Source of the DNA: Choristoneura fumiferana
Lineage: Eukaryota > Arthropoda > Insecta > Lepidoptera > Tortricidae
Length of the DNA: 64,000 nucleotides
Reading direction: 5' to 3'
Assembly: GCF_025370935.1 (NCBI RefSeq)
Contig: NC_133478.1
Span: 13,435,574-13,499,573 of the forward strand
The translations under genes were made by a program, and so were the position numbers. The notes beneath the pieces are model-generated. The model was not told the DNA's origin, did no database searches, and saw only the letters and a program-made list of their open reading frames with translations. Shown in pieces: positions 1-11,038 of the stretch. Every line of letters starts with the position of its first letter. Positions within the stretch are counted from its first letter, which is position 1.

Positions 1-269
1 AGGCAAAAGGCGGTATCTCGAAAAAAAATACACGAGTTATTTATACCTACACAAAGTATAGGTAAATAACCCAAAAGTGTTTTTTTTTCAGATACCACTT
101 TCCTTAGGCGGAGGACAGCATTGTGGTAATGTAGGTAGGTACTTAAATACTTACATTTACAAACTTACATTTGCAAATAACTGATTTTTGTCATAATAAA
201 GGTAACAAAACCAGCCGATATGTCATCGAAATCTCCGTCTACGAAACCCCCATGGCGCCCCCCCTACGA

Positions 270-290
270 GGGAGGGGCTAGGGGGTAGGG
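270..290 (+). other. Potential G-quadruplex, copy A
   Basis: Four runs of three or more G (GGG, GGGG, GGGGG, GGG) are separated by loops of 1, 3 and 2 bases, which fits the usual quadruplex pattern. The same motif with longer runs is at 18459-18482 in copy B. A C-rich stretch just upstream could instead pair with it as a hairpin. Confidence 0.5.
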
Positions 291-790
291 CAAAGTGTTG
301 TTCGTTGTAAACGTCCGAAGTGATCACAGTTGGAAATTACACTGAAGATCGATTCGAGCGGTGAAAAACTGGAATGGAGTGCTTTTGGTTCAGTCTTGGT
401 GTCTAATTTAACATGTGTACAGTCAACATCAAAACTAGCTGCATACTTTTGTACTTTGTCGTTTTACAGTAACGTACTTAACACCAGTTAACACCATTCA
501 AATTTGACAAATGTGCTAAAACGACAAAGTAAAAACCGGCCAAGAGCGTGTCGGACACGCCCAAAATAGGGTTCCGTAGCCATTACGAAAAAAATAAGTA
601 TATTTTTCTAAGGATTTCGTATTTTATACGGAATCTTCCAAGTTTAGGTATATTTTATGGAAGTCGATAGCGAGAAGTCACTATGACAGGTCAAAAACGC
701 CATGAAAATTCCGCTCTCGGGTAGGTACTTACTAACTGACTACCTACGTTAATGTATCTATTACCGACTACCTACCTACCTGTACTGTAC

Positions 791-1070
791 CTCATTATCA
801 TCATATCGGCTTATATACGTCCCACTGCAGGTCACAGCCTTCCTCGCAGAATGAGAGGGCTTGGGCTGTAATTCCTACGGGCCCAGTGCGGATTTGGAAA
901 TTCACACACACCATTGCTTCGCCGGTTTGTGTAGGTTTCCTCACGATGTTTTCCTTCACCGTAAAGCTCGTGGTGAATTTAAAATGTAACTTCGCAATTA
1001 AATTCCGAAAAACTCAGAGGTGCGCAGTCTGGGTTCGAACTTACTACATGTCACCCTCCCGTGCCTACCT
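791..1070 (-). repeat. tRNA-derived SINE, degraded
   Basis: On the minus strand this matches the body of the intact SINE at 41565-41875, including the conserved stretch around 930-1010. The tRNA-like head at the right end (about 1020-1070) is decayed: the box B region is visible but box A is not convincing. It lies in the block absent from copy B. Confidence 0.7.
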
Positions 1071-1345
1071 ATTCGTGCGACAAAAGAGGTGAATTGATTT
1101 AGTTATGACTAGAATTTGACCATGGGAGCCCCCGGGCTAGAAAGTTGGATTCGCCCTTGACACTATGAGAATTAAGTAAAATTCTGAAATTTCAATTCGA
1201 TGCAAAAATGTAAACACATTTTTCATCTCTCCTGTTCGGAAAGTTTAATTTTCATGGGTAGATAGCCGGGTGGAAAATTGCGTTTTCATCTCTAGGGTGG
1301 AAAGTATTTTTTTTTTTTTTTTGATTAGCCACGGAGTCGAAGATA

Positions 1346-1765
1346 ATGAGGTTATCGCGTATGAATTCGCCGCTAGAGGCGCTAGTGTAGCGTGAGGTCT
1401 CCGAAATGTCAAATCTCATAGTTTTTGGGTGAGCTACGCGGGTTATTTATAATTTAGAATATTTTGCAATATCTGAAATTAATTATGGCAAATATGCGTT
1501 CCGGGGAAATGAATATCTGTGTTTTGAGACAGTTTTGTCTTTCAGAAATCTTTGTCCTCTTTTTTTCCGAACAAAACGGGGACTATGCAACACTGTGACA
1601 TGCTCGATATTTTTATGGTACGGTTTTAAGGTGTATTAAATATGATTTTAATCTAAACTTTTTTTTCACGCCCGTAAAACAGACTTTGAAAGCCATACCA
1701 CAGAGTACATGCCATACTTAAAAATCTCATGCAACAGTGCGCCTATCAAAAACGATAGCCCTCAT
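1346..1765 (+). mobile_element. Non-autonomous inverted-repeat element, ~420 bp family
   Basis: The ends are inverted copies of ATGAGGGCTATCG (degenerate on the left here). The whole body matches 62742-63166, and the right end matches a truncated reverse copy at 34075-34225. There is no coding capacity. The superfamily is not clear because no clean target duplication is visible. Confidence 0.65.
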
Positions 1766-2411
1766 TGAGTGTCAATGACAATTTTTTTTTCACGTTTCGG
1801 CATGGCCATCTAAATTTGATCTTTATTACGTCACGAACATATTCCATCCCTTTCTATAGTTAGGTTAAGAAAGAGATGGAAGTCATTCGTAAAATGTGAA
1901 AGAAAGAAAGTTATTATATAAAGGTCAAATTTCTTCGTTCGGCGTTCAACCTCCAGTTTTGTAGGTATATAAGCTCCTTGGTTGTGTGTGACCATCTCTA
2001 TTTTTTTTATAGTCGGCCATGGCAAGTGGCCAGGTCGAAAAGGTACCGTTGGAGGTTGGATATAAGTAAATTCAATATACTGAACACTGAAATTCAATTT
2101 AATGTTATTCTAATTTTTTTATACTATTTTACTTTCCTCACAGTCGAAATGAAAAGTAGAGTGTCTAACTCGGGTGGAATTACCCATTTCTCCTCGAACT
2201 TTAAATTCGAAATTTAAAATAAAATATCTCAGGTGAAATGGGTCACTTTCCACCCTTGGTTATCAATCTACTATTGTACACAGTTTTAAACTATTTATCC
2301 TTATTTACTAGCTCTAGCGGTTGACATGAACGATGCCGCTGGAAAACGCTAGTTGAAAAATAAAGTCTAGGTAGTCGAACGAACCATTTGATTCCTGAAC
2401 CACAGTAGAAC

Positions 2412-3264
2412 GTTCTCACAGTAAGCTCACAGTGTCATAATAAATTTCCTTGTCAAGCAGTGCGATGTCACTATGAGTTTTTCTACGAAAAGGTTCCACA
2501 GTGGACTGGATCACGATTCAGTTGGTTCAAGTGTACATCTCATAAAATTATAGGACATGGGGTTTCCTGCAGCGTATCGAAGGCCGCGTATCGTGTCGCA
2601 GCTCCGATATAGGTCACGGATTAAGGCTGTCACGATTATACGAATAACCAACGAACTAACGCGACAAACCTATAAACAATGTATCTGAAAAGCCTGAAAT
2701 ACTCGTAGCTGATTGTAAAATCCTGCAAAAACGCTGTAGGATTACAGCATTTATGTAATTTATTGCCTTGAATCAGGCGTTACTTTGCGGAGGTCCATAC
2801 CATATCACAATAAGATCGCGGGGGCAAGAAGATTCTTTTAGAGCATTTTCGTATGTTTAATTTGTCCCTCCAAATAAAAGGGAGGGTACATTTATTTTCA
2901 CAGTTTAGTTTAAATTATAAGTCTGGTTTATATATAAGATATCACAGCTCTATGTACCTTTCTTTGCGGGAAATTGCACGTTTCTCAAGGGAATAGAGAT
3001 AAAAGGATTGTTCGCTTAAACGTTAGTTTCCTTGGGACAACTGGTGAGTAGGTATTTATTTAATGGGATTTGGTTGACTTGTAAATTTGCTTTTAACACA
3101 CCTTTTAATATCATTTATTTGTATCTAAGTAAGTATGCCTTCATTTTTTGTAACAAACAAGGTTGCCAGCTCGTCCTAAATCAGGTTGTTATATTATTAG
3201 AGAAGTAAACGTCATGTATCTTTAAGGAATGGAAAAATTAAAAAGTATAATTCAACCAACATAT
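2412..3264. other. Intergenic, no gene seen
   Basis: Shared with copy B. It holds a short piece (2765-2830) of the repeat family found at 54466-54730, present only in copy A. No open frame or other signal is supported. Confidence 0.5.
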
Positions 3265-3825
3265 GCAGGTTCATATAACATTGATTACCTACTACTTACG
3301 AGCTTATGACCTCAGGAGTGCGTGGTCAAAATCTTTCGGAATCCTCGAGTGCACCCTGTTCATAGAAATGCAAGTTGCAAGGTGCATGTTGAAGTGGCAA
3401 TGGGCGGGCTACATGGCTCGAAGAATAGATGGGGGTGAAAAGTCCTCGAGTGGCGACCACGAACTGGATGACGAAGCGTTGGTACGCCTCCCATTAGAGG
3501 ACTGACGACATCGTGAGAGTTGCGGGCATCGGAGGATGCAAGTGGTGTTTTGTCGTTCTAAACCATGGTTGCTCAACACGAGGCCCGTGGGCCACAGTGT
3601 TGCCCGTAAGCAAATTCTAAATGGCCCTTGTGCTCATCCATTTCGCATTTAGTAAGATGCAGATTGAGCCAATAAATACGTGTTCTAACGGCTCACTAGC
3701 AGACCACTGCCCGTTAGAGATTTTTGTACCGTCTATTTGGCCCGACTGTCAAAAAATTTGAGCAGCCTTGTTCTTAACTTCTTTGTTCAGCAGTGGACGT
3801 CTTCCAGCTGATGATGATGATGGAT
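3265..3825 (+). mobile_element. Truncated LINE reverse-transcriptase tail, interrupted by hAT MITE
   Basis: The plus strand encodes the KWQWAGYMARR-type tail near 3390-3425. After the MITE at 3564-3770 it resumes with a frame reading FVQQWTSSS near 3780-3815, followed by an ATG-rich tail. This motif pair marks the C-terminus of a common lepidopteran non-LTR retrotransposon reverse transcriptase. The frame is broken; it is a dead 5'-truncated copy. The counterpart in copy B is 20158-20715. Confidence 0.7.
3564..3770. mobile_element. hAT-type MITE, 207 bp
   Basis: Ends are CATGGTTGCTCAAC and its imperfect inverse (right end AGCAGCCTTG). The flanks are 8-bp direct repeats, TTCTAAAC at 3556-3563 and TTCTTAAC at 3771-3778, with one mismatch. 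An 8-bp duplication and this type of end are typical of hAT elements. It sits inside a LINE tail and is also present in copy B (20458-20664). Confidence 0.7.
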
Positions 3826-5682
3826 GAGCCTGTAGAAGTGTCAAAATTCCTAAAATTGTGCAATATGTTAAATGGTACGGTAACATTTTAGTTAATAAAG
3901 ATATTTTATCATACCTCTTAGTTTTGGCGTAGGATGGATAGGTAGACATCGTGGCCAAACTCTTTGTTGTATTTATTATAGTTTCATAGCCTTTAAGCGA
4001 GTGAAGGTTCTTAGGGGCCGAGACACGACACCTGCAGATGATCAGTCATTTAGTGAACCCATAAACACCTACGATTTTTACGCAAAATATCAAAAGTTCA
4101 AGCGCTCCCGACAAATTGATGGACTAGTCGGTCGATTAATCGACCAACGCGGTGTCAACCGAGCTACAACGGACCTGGGTTGCCAATGTTGCCATTGCAA
4201 AATTGAAAATATCCGATACAAAACGGGACATTAGCATTACCGAGGCGTGCCACATTAGCAAATTTTTATATGTAAACAAAAAACTTATTTAACTAAGAAA
4301 AAAGTCATGGCATAGATAAATGTTACTAAGCGAGTATATGCTATCACCTGACTTAATTTACGCAGTATCTAATACATAATTAATAAAAATTTCATGATGT
4401 GTCTACTCTTGTATCTGTGTTGTCCTTTTAATCGTTCAAAGTTTTAATGAAGCCTTTTATGGGATAAGTTCGCCTGTGTACATCAGTTTCTCAGTGTATT
4501 TTTATATGTAACACAATATAAATACAGATTTTTCTTACCCTTTCAGGTTAAAACGGTTGAATAAACTGTACCACTGTACCTAGTCATCTTTAATTTTAGG
4601 TTATTAGCAAAAGGTGGCAGCAGTTGTCATTTATTGAGCGTTAGAATGCCAAACATTGGAACATTTACATTTAGGTACCTTAAAAACAAGACGATGTGGC
4701 TTTATGTGAAAAAGAATGCATTTTTGTGCTACTTAGCATGGCAACCCCAACGGAGCCCAACTCGACCTTCCCTCATTAATATTTGATCCTGAATCAGGAG
4801 ATTAAGGCATAAAAGTTTCCAAATTATGGCAGAGATTCTATTAAATGCGTCAAACGAGTTTTTAAAATAGGCCCCTTGAACGTGGCGGAGTGGGATTGGA
4901 GTTGCTCGATGCATAAGTAAGTGGTGGGGACTGATGTGGCAGGCGTGAAAAACGTTAGTGTATATTTTTAAACCCGATACAAAAAGGGGTTATAAGTTTG
5001 ACTGTCTGTCTGTGTGTCTGCCTGTGTAGCATTATAACGCCCAAATCGATTTTGATGCGGTTTCTTTTAACGAAAGCGTGGTATCATCGAGGTTATAACT
5101 ATGTATTTAATTTTATTGCTAAGTTTCATCAAAATCGGTTCAGCTGTTTTTATGAGGAAACTTTAAAATTACAATGTCGGGTATTTACAACTAACTTAGA
5201 TATAATATATAAGTTGGTTAGGTTTTTGTTAAATAACTCTTAGATTCTTCTATAAAATACTGGGTAGGTATAAAATATTCTGTTCTTACCTATTCGTATA
5301 GAGACTGATAGATGAAATGACTGATTTACCGAGAAAAACATACAGTCGAATTAAGAATATCCTCCTTTTTTGAAGTCTGTTAAAAATAGGAAAAAAGACA
5401 GGTTACATTATTTAGGCGCATATCTGTGCCTGGACATACAATAAGTTAAGGCCGCCGCTTAGTGGAAAAAATAAACGCATAGTAAAGTCGATTTTTTTCA
5501 ACATCTCGGGAGCTGCAGGTAAAATGACTATCAAAACATTTCATCGATTGTTCTGATAACTCATTAGCGGAACGTTTCGCGCTTGACTTGTTTCGGAGCT
5601 GCCCAAAACCGGCACTAAAGAGTATGATTGATGGTTTGCGTCTAATTATATTTCCAGAGCGGCATATTTCACTGGTTTTCCT
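3826..5682. other. Intergenic repeats, no gene
   Basis: Visible items are a 16-base palindrome at about 4130-4145 (GGTCGATTAATCGACC), a piece of LINE 3' UTR at 4403-4530 that matches 35585-35749, and a repeat at 4976-5200 beginning with AACCCGATACAAAAAGGGG and a CTGT-rich tract. All are repeated in copy B. No host gene is supported. Confidence 0.5.
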
Positions 5683-6003
5683 TTACTTTAAACCTTTCGG
5701 GCGATAGCATTTATTCGTAAGCAGGGTTAATAATTTACGTCTCAGAAGTGGTATTGGTAATAGTTTAAATTCTATTGGTAATTTGTTATAAATCCTTATC
5801 GCAAGAGAACATACACTCTTACGCATCAAAGCAGTTTTTGCAAGAGCTGGGCACAAATCCTCCCTAAACTTTTGCCCCAAACGTTTGCTAGTGTAATTGG
5901 CTTTTTTAAACAACGCTGGTTTTTTTTTACGAATATTACCATTTCCAAAACGTAAAGAGAAGGGATTGTCAAGATATTCAAATCCTTGAAATGCGATATA
6001 CAA
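5683..6003 (-). pseudogene. LINE reverse-transcriptase C-terminal fragment (copy A)
   Basis: A 106-residue minus-strand frame whose C-terminal half carries a SLAIRIYNKLP motif followed by a basic, leucine-rich tail. The same kind of motif (SIKIYNKIP) closes the LINE at 47411-47758, so this is probably the C-terminus of a Jockey/CR1-like non-LTR reverse transcriptase. The catalytic domain is missing. Copy B holds a slightly shorter version at 22580-22879. Confidence 0.5.
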
Positions 6004-6052
6004 CTATCAGTTTGTTTGAAGTAATTGTTATAGGTGGTTATAAAAGTCTAAA

Positions 6053-6188
6053 GGGCTGTTTCACCACCCATTGATTAATTTTATTTGACTGATAAATGAG
6101 ATGCCGTCTCCGTCTATTGCGAACAAAACAAACAGAGACGGCATCACATTTGTCCGTCAAATAAATTTAATCAATGGATGGTGAAACA
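6053..6188. mobile_element. Palindromic MITE (GGGGCTGTTTCACC family), copy A
   Basis: Left end GGGCTGTTTCACC and right end GGTGAAAC are inverted, with internal arms around GATGCCGTCTC / GAGACGGCATC, so nearly the whole element folds on itself. Family members are at 22951-23087, 54933-55073, 63515-63637 and a half copy at 54844-54890. In copy A the right terminus is lost to a 94-base deletion. Confidence 0.75.
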
Positions 6189-6859
6189 TAAACTTCAACA
6201 GCAGAGACCATTCTATCGTGGCTAGCTCAAAAATTCCGAGTGGGTCCCGATTTTGATTTAGTTTTTTTAATAATACTTTTATTTTTTATTTGATACTTTT
6301 TTGATGCTTCTGTGGAAATGCTAGCGTAAAAGTATTAATTGTATTATATATAACAAATGTATTTGGAACTAGCGTTTGCCCGCTACTCCGTCTGCGAAAA
6401 ATTTGCTTATCACTGTCTCGGGGAACTGCAATTTTTCGGGATAAATCGGTTCAGCAGTTCAAGCGTGCAGAGATAACGGACTGACATACTTTCTCTTATA
6501 ATAATAAAGTAAAGGATAGTGTCAAATACTTTAATCGTTAATTTCACTAACCACGTGACGTGATAGAATCTTACTTAAACTTAACAAAAGAACAAAAGTG
6601 TAGCGCTGCTCGCGGTGGCCATTAGTTCCGCTATTCCACCACAGATGGCGCTGGTAGTGCCGCGCCACGCTCGCCTTATTATTAGCGCTATCGTGAAACA
6701 ACTTTAATCAACTGTTCGTTCTGCTGTATAATAAAATGATACCGAATATTTCCAAATGGGATGTGAACGAAATTTATTGTTTCGGTTTACCTCTTTTAAA
6801 GGGTATTTTACGTATTCACGGACTTTAATGGTTGACCTACTTCGTAGCTTAGAGGTTGC
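6189..6859. other. Flank of LTR insertion, no gene
   Basis: Unique to the two duplicate copies. It includes a decayed piece of the repeat family with the CGGTTCAGCAGTTCAAGCGTG motif (6370-6490). No gene-like signal is seen. Confidence 0.4.
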
Positions 6860-6863
6860 AGTG
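6860..6863. repeat. 5' target-site duplication (AGTG)
   Basis: AGTG directly before the 5' LTR is repeated as AGTG at 16526-16529 after the 3' LTR, and occurs once at the empty site in copy B (23808-23811). Confidence 0.93.
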
Positions 6864-8397
6864 TGTCACAATGCACATAGGCGATCGCTGACATCTTAGT
6901 TAGCTCAGTGTAAGCTAGATGGCGCTTTCCTCAATAAGGGATCTCTGAGCAGAATGGCGGACGAATTCTAGAGGTCGCCACCGTAGTTTTCTCTTGACTC
7001 ATTTATTTACGTAATAATATGTATTTAATATTTATTTATTATTTACTTATTTATTTTATAAAAGTAGGCATTTTATTACACTCATTTACTACACGAGTTT
7101 GTACGACTAAATATATCTATAACCAACTCACCCTTGACCGTTTTTGTCGGCCAAGGGGGGTGCTGTCGATCAGCTGTGACCGGGGAATTCTAACTGTAAT
7201 ATTCTCGCCCTTAAAAGCTGAAGCACAGCTGTAAAACACACATTCAACAGCTCAGACTACACTAAACAGCTCTCTCGAAAGCTCCATACGCCCAGACTTG
7301 GTAAGTTCTCCGATATTTAACTCTTGTGTTTTTCTGTGTATTTTATTATAATTATTTTCTTTATAATTTAACTTGTGTAATTGAACTGAAGGCTTCCCCT
7401 GGCCAGGGAATCTTTTATTTCAAACATTTCTTATACTTAATATTTTAACACTTGTTAATTTCTCTCATCCGTTGTTATAAACTCAGAACTATGTTAATGC
7501 TTATTACTTTTATGCAACGGATGCGTACCGGTGTTAAAATAAATTCAAACTCAGCTAAGTAACGTTTAATTTCAAATGTAATCCTCTAACGGTTATTTAG
7601 TGAACTGTTGTATTTCAAATTTTAACGGTCACTTAGGCTATTTATTTTTACCTTTTGTTTTTTAAAAATAATTATATAAAACTAGAATCACTTTCCTTTG
7701 CCTGCCTGTAACTCCGTATGATTGTCCTTGCCACTCACTGCAATTCAGCACACCCTAAGAGTTGGGGCATCGCTGCAGAGGAGTGACTGGCAAACAATCT
7801 AGCACTGGACCACAACTGACACCACCTAATTTACAGGGCACCTTTGTACGGCTTACAAACCTTTGTACGGCTTACAACCTTCGTACAACTTTCAAAGCTC
7901 CGTTCGGCTACAATTCTCACGGCTCAGGCGGCTCCTTTAACCTGACACTAAGCCCTGACGGCCTTAACTTCCGGAGTACTGCACATCCTTCCTGGCTCGT
8001 CCAAGACCCTGATCGCTCCTGCGTGGAACACTTGTCCAGGCTGCTCGTCCTGCCGCCCTAAGGCCCCTTTTGACCTCGGCACCGACGACCACTCAGCTGG
8101 ACCAGGCCCCCCTGCTGTGGCCAGCCTCTTCGCTCCGGGTTCTTCTCTCCGACTCCAGGGAAGTGTAGGCCAGTGAGACCGAATAATCAGAACCACCTCT
8201 CAATAAAATCTCTTGAACTCACTACCTGAGATTCTCGTAATACTTTTACTTTTAATTTTGTCAAATTAGGCCTGTTATTTTTTTGTGTTCAATATTTAAT
8301 TAAAAAATTGTTAAAAAGTCTTATTGTTTTACTCAAAGAATAACTTACTAGGCCTCCTTTAAGGTCAAACCTCCCCTCAAGAGGTCTGCCCTTGACA
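6864..8397 (+). repeat. 5' LTR
   Basis: 1534 bp, from TGTCACAATGCAC to CCCTTGACA, with a 5-bp terminal inverted repeat (TGTCA/TGACA). It holds an AATAAA at 8202-8207 and a consensus splice-donor-like GTAAGT at 7301-7306. A 99-codon frame at 7762-8061 is shared by both LTRs but starts only with TTG and is not treated as a gene. This length is large for a gypsy-type LTR. Confidence 0.95.
8202..8207 (+). terminator. Polyadenylation signal in 5' LTR
   Basis: AATAAA about 190 bases before the LTR end. In this LTR it would be bypassed or used for upstream transcripts; its twin at 16332-16337 would end the element's own RNA. Confidence 0.6.
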
Positions 8398-8398
8398 G

Positions 8399-8411
8399 TG
8401 GCGCCCGTGGG
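8399..8411 (+). promoter_or_regulatory. Primer-binding site
   Basis: TGGCGCCCGTGGG begins one base after the LTR. TGG pairs with the CCA end of a tRNA, and the first eight bases fit the acceptor end of tRNA-Lys. The match does not clearly continue, so the primer tRNA is not settled. Confidence 0.75.
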
Positions 8412-9631
8412 TTTTTTTTTGAGAGGTTCTGATTGTTACGTTTTTCTTGCCTAGAATTGCAGTGATTGTGCAAAAATTTATTGTGTATCTTGTGTGTTCT
8501 GTGTATCTCGCAGTAAGTACCCTGTTTTTCTCGCCCCTGTATGGTGGTCGGGGCTTAGAATAACGCCATTCCCCGTCTAGGAATTCGTAAGAGGCGAATA
8601 ATAGGCATAACCAGTGTTTCAGTTACCGAGATCCCTTAAGTGGTTCATTTAATAGTTTTTTTTTTCTTTTAATAACTCTAATTTTTAAACTGCTTTACCG
8701 TTATCTTTAAATTCAAATACTCTGCCGACCTTTGACCACTTTCTCGTCAACGGCCTATTTGAATTTCAACTGTCACTTGCCACAGTTGAAACGGACGGCG
8801 TTTTAAAATTCAAATCTCAACGACAATTTCAATCTATACCCTAAAGTTAACTAAATATTGTTGCATTAACTAAATTCAAATACGTTAACGGTTCAATTCA
8901 AATTCTACCTACTAATTTTCATCAAGTTAAATTTAAACCGTAACTGACGCCAATTATACTTTCACTAATATTGTTCACCGCTGCTTCAAGTGAAACAGTT
9001 ATTTTAAATTTAGTGACTGCCAACCACTGAATTTGAAATTCTAACGATTCAAATCATTTTTAAATAACGTATTTGAAATACCTACAATTTTATAGAAAAG
9101 CAACGATATTTCTATATTTTTAAAATATCTGAACCACTATTTAGATCTTTCATCAAAATCAGTTTATCATTATCTCGGTAAACACACTGACATTTATTTT
9201 TGTTCCCAAATTTTACTATTAATTTAACTTCAACGCGGTCTCTTAATTAAATTTTACATTCGATCATTACTGGGAGATACACAACACTTTTATTTTTTGT
9301 GTCCTACTTGTTAATTTAAATAGCACTGTAACATACGGAGAGTTAAATTTAGGTACTGTGTGTCGAAGAAATACCACATCTGGCATACAACTACACAAAC
9401 CACCATCACAACTCACAACATTCATATCATACTACTCGAGTGCTTGCTAAAAATCAACTGGTCGCAGAGTTAACAGAACCAGTTATCTATTTTTCATTAT
9501 GCGTGTGCTCTCTAATTTCGACCGTCTGTTCCCTGCTTAGAGACCATTATACTTCGATCGCTAGCAAACAGGCTAACGTTTTTATTAATTAGCTTCGGGT
9601 ATTCTTATATTTAACTGAGGTAATCGTAACT
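8412..9631 (+). other. Long leader between LTR and gag
   Basis: About 1.2 kb without an open frame. The stretch 8700-9080 has at least eight copies of ATTCAAAT/ATTTGAA in either orientation. A donor-like GTAAGT at 8513-8518 lies downstream of the primer site, and a pyrimidine-rich stretch ending in TAG at 9540 looks like an acceptor 91 bases before the gag ATG. A spliced leader is possible but unproven. Confidence 0.5.
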
Positions 9632-11038
9632 ATGGATTGTCATAGAATTAAATACTTGTCTCTTCAAAAGGCAGAACTAACTTATGAGGTGGCTATTCGA
9701 GGTACCAATCCCGCGGACACCGTTATTGAGTTGCGTAAACAGATAGTCAAACTGTCAGCTTCTTTACCCGCCAGTGATATTTTAGAATCAGGTCTCGATG
9801 TAACCGAGGATATTAAGGGCGCGACTGATAGTGTACTTAAGGCACAGTCACAATTAGTTTCCCTTAAGGCTAAGTTTGATGACGGTTTACTCGAACGTAC
9901 GGATAACTTGTGTAACCATATTTTTCACCGATTAAGGCGTATTACTCCCGTAACCCCCACTACCGTGGACTCTTATAATGTTTGTTTAAATAAATTTCAA
10001 TTAATATACCAAGAGTTGGCGGACTTGCGACCAGTTCATGACACTAACGAAGGAGAGGATTTCGAACAATGTGAGGAGACACCACAAGTCACTCACCGCT
10101 CCGCGAATAATACCAATTCTTTCAGTCCGCAAACCCCTACAAAAATAGCAGTTACTTGCGACCGTGGTATGTCTTCTGATATAGCTAAATTACGGTACAA
10201 CGGGAAGACCTGCGTACGCTCTTTTGTTCAACGGGTAAAAGAATTTTTAGCCGCGCGAAATTTAAAACCTGAAAAAATTCTTCAACATGCAACGGAAATA
10301 TTCGAAGGAGACGCCCTTCACTGGTTCCGTTCGGTTAAGGATTCCATAGATAACTGGCATGACCTCTCTACACAACTCATAGAAGTATTTTCTCTGCACG
10401 ATTACGACTACAGATTAAAATCGGAAATTCGCGCGCGTACTCAGGGCGAAAGCGAGAATATAACGATTTATCTCTCAATTATGCACGGCATGTTCTCAAG
10501 GCTAACCGTGCCATTTACCGAAGAAGAACAATTAGAAATTGTTCTACATAATATTCGCCCGTGTTTCGCTACTGTCATAGCCACGGCGGAAAAAATAGAT
10601 AATTTAAATACCTTGCGTAAACTTTGCCATAACTACGAAGTGGTTCATGCGCGTATGTCCCAATTCCGCGAACCTCCGCGAGCGAATTCGGATACGCTCG
10701 CGCCAGAATTCGCTTACAATAAACAATCGTCTTTCCTAAACTCTCCAAAGCAACCATATCAAGGGAAAAACCCTCCAGGTAACAACGCCAGTGCACATAA
10801 TTTCTCTAATTATAAAACCCGCTATCCGGTTAATGCAATCAGCTCGCAAAATAACAACAATAATAATATAAAACTATTTTGCCCGCGTTGTCGCACAAAC
10901 ACTCATACATTACGAAGCTGCAAAGCGCCTCGTACGATAGTCTGTTTTAAATGCGGATTGCCGGGCGTTAAATCTATTAATTGCTCTAAATGCAATAATA
11001 AAAAACCAGTTCCTACAACCTCAACTTCAAAAAACTGA
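9632..11038 (+). CDS. gag: Gag polyprotein (capsid and nucleocapsid)
   Basis: 468 codons from the first ATG after the leader. Gag assembles the cytoplasmic particle that packages element RNA. Residues ~185-345 look like the Ty3/gypsy capsid domain (GDALHWFRS around 226-233, then a second conserved tryptophan at 242). An asparagine-rich linker (407-412) precedes the nucleocapsid. The first zinc knuckle is complete: C417-X2-C420-X4-H425-X4-C430. The second has C438, C441 and C451 but valine at 446 where histidine is expected. Residues 1-170 resemble no family I know. The frame ends in TGA directly after an A_AAA_AAC slippery site, so Gag is the default product and Gag-Pol the minor one. Confidence 0.93.
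   Translation: MDCHRIKYLSLQKAELTYEVAIRGTNPADTVIELRKQIVKLSASLPASDILESGLDVTEDIKGATDSVLKAQSQLVSLKAKFDDGLLERTDNLCNHIFHRLRRITPVTPTTVDSYNVCLNKFQLIYQELADLRPVHDTNEGEDFEQCEETPQVTHRSANNTNSFSPQTPTKIAVTCDRGMSSDIAKLRYNGKTCVRSFVQRVKEFLAARNLKPEKILQHATEIFEGDALHWFRSVKDSIDNWHDLSTQLIEVFSLHDYDYRLKSEIRARTQGESENITIYLSIMHGMFSRLTVPFTEEEQLEIVLHNIRPCFATVIATAEKIDNLNTLRKLCHNYEVVHARMSQFREPPRANSDTLAPEFAYNKQSSFLNSPKQPYQGKNPPGNNASAHNFSNYKTRYPVNAISSQNNNNNNIKLFCPRCRTNTHTLRSCKAPRTIVCFKCGLPGVKSINCSKCNNKKPVPTTSTSKN

Larger units (their letters stand above)
532..2411. other. Copy-A-specific replacement block of repeats
   Basis: Flanks match copy B up to about 531 and again from 2412, but the material between is different: about 1.9 kb here against about 0.7 kb (18722-19415) in B. 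The A block starts with a truncated copy (532 to ~660) of the repeat seen in full at 58531-59155, then holds a SINE and a 420-base inverted-repeat element. Nothing recognisable lies in 1766-2411 apart from short A/T tracts. Confidence 0.6.

Noticed and set aside
7762..8061. 99-codon frame present in both LTRs (again at 15894-16193)
   Set aside because: It starts with TTG, not ATG, and is kept only because the LTRs are recent copies of each other. No domain is seen.
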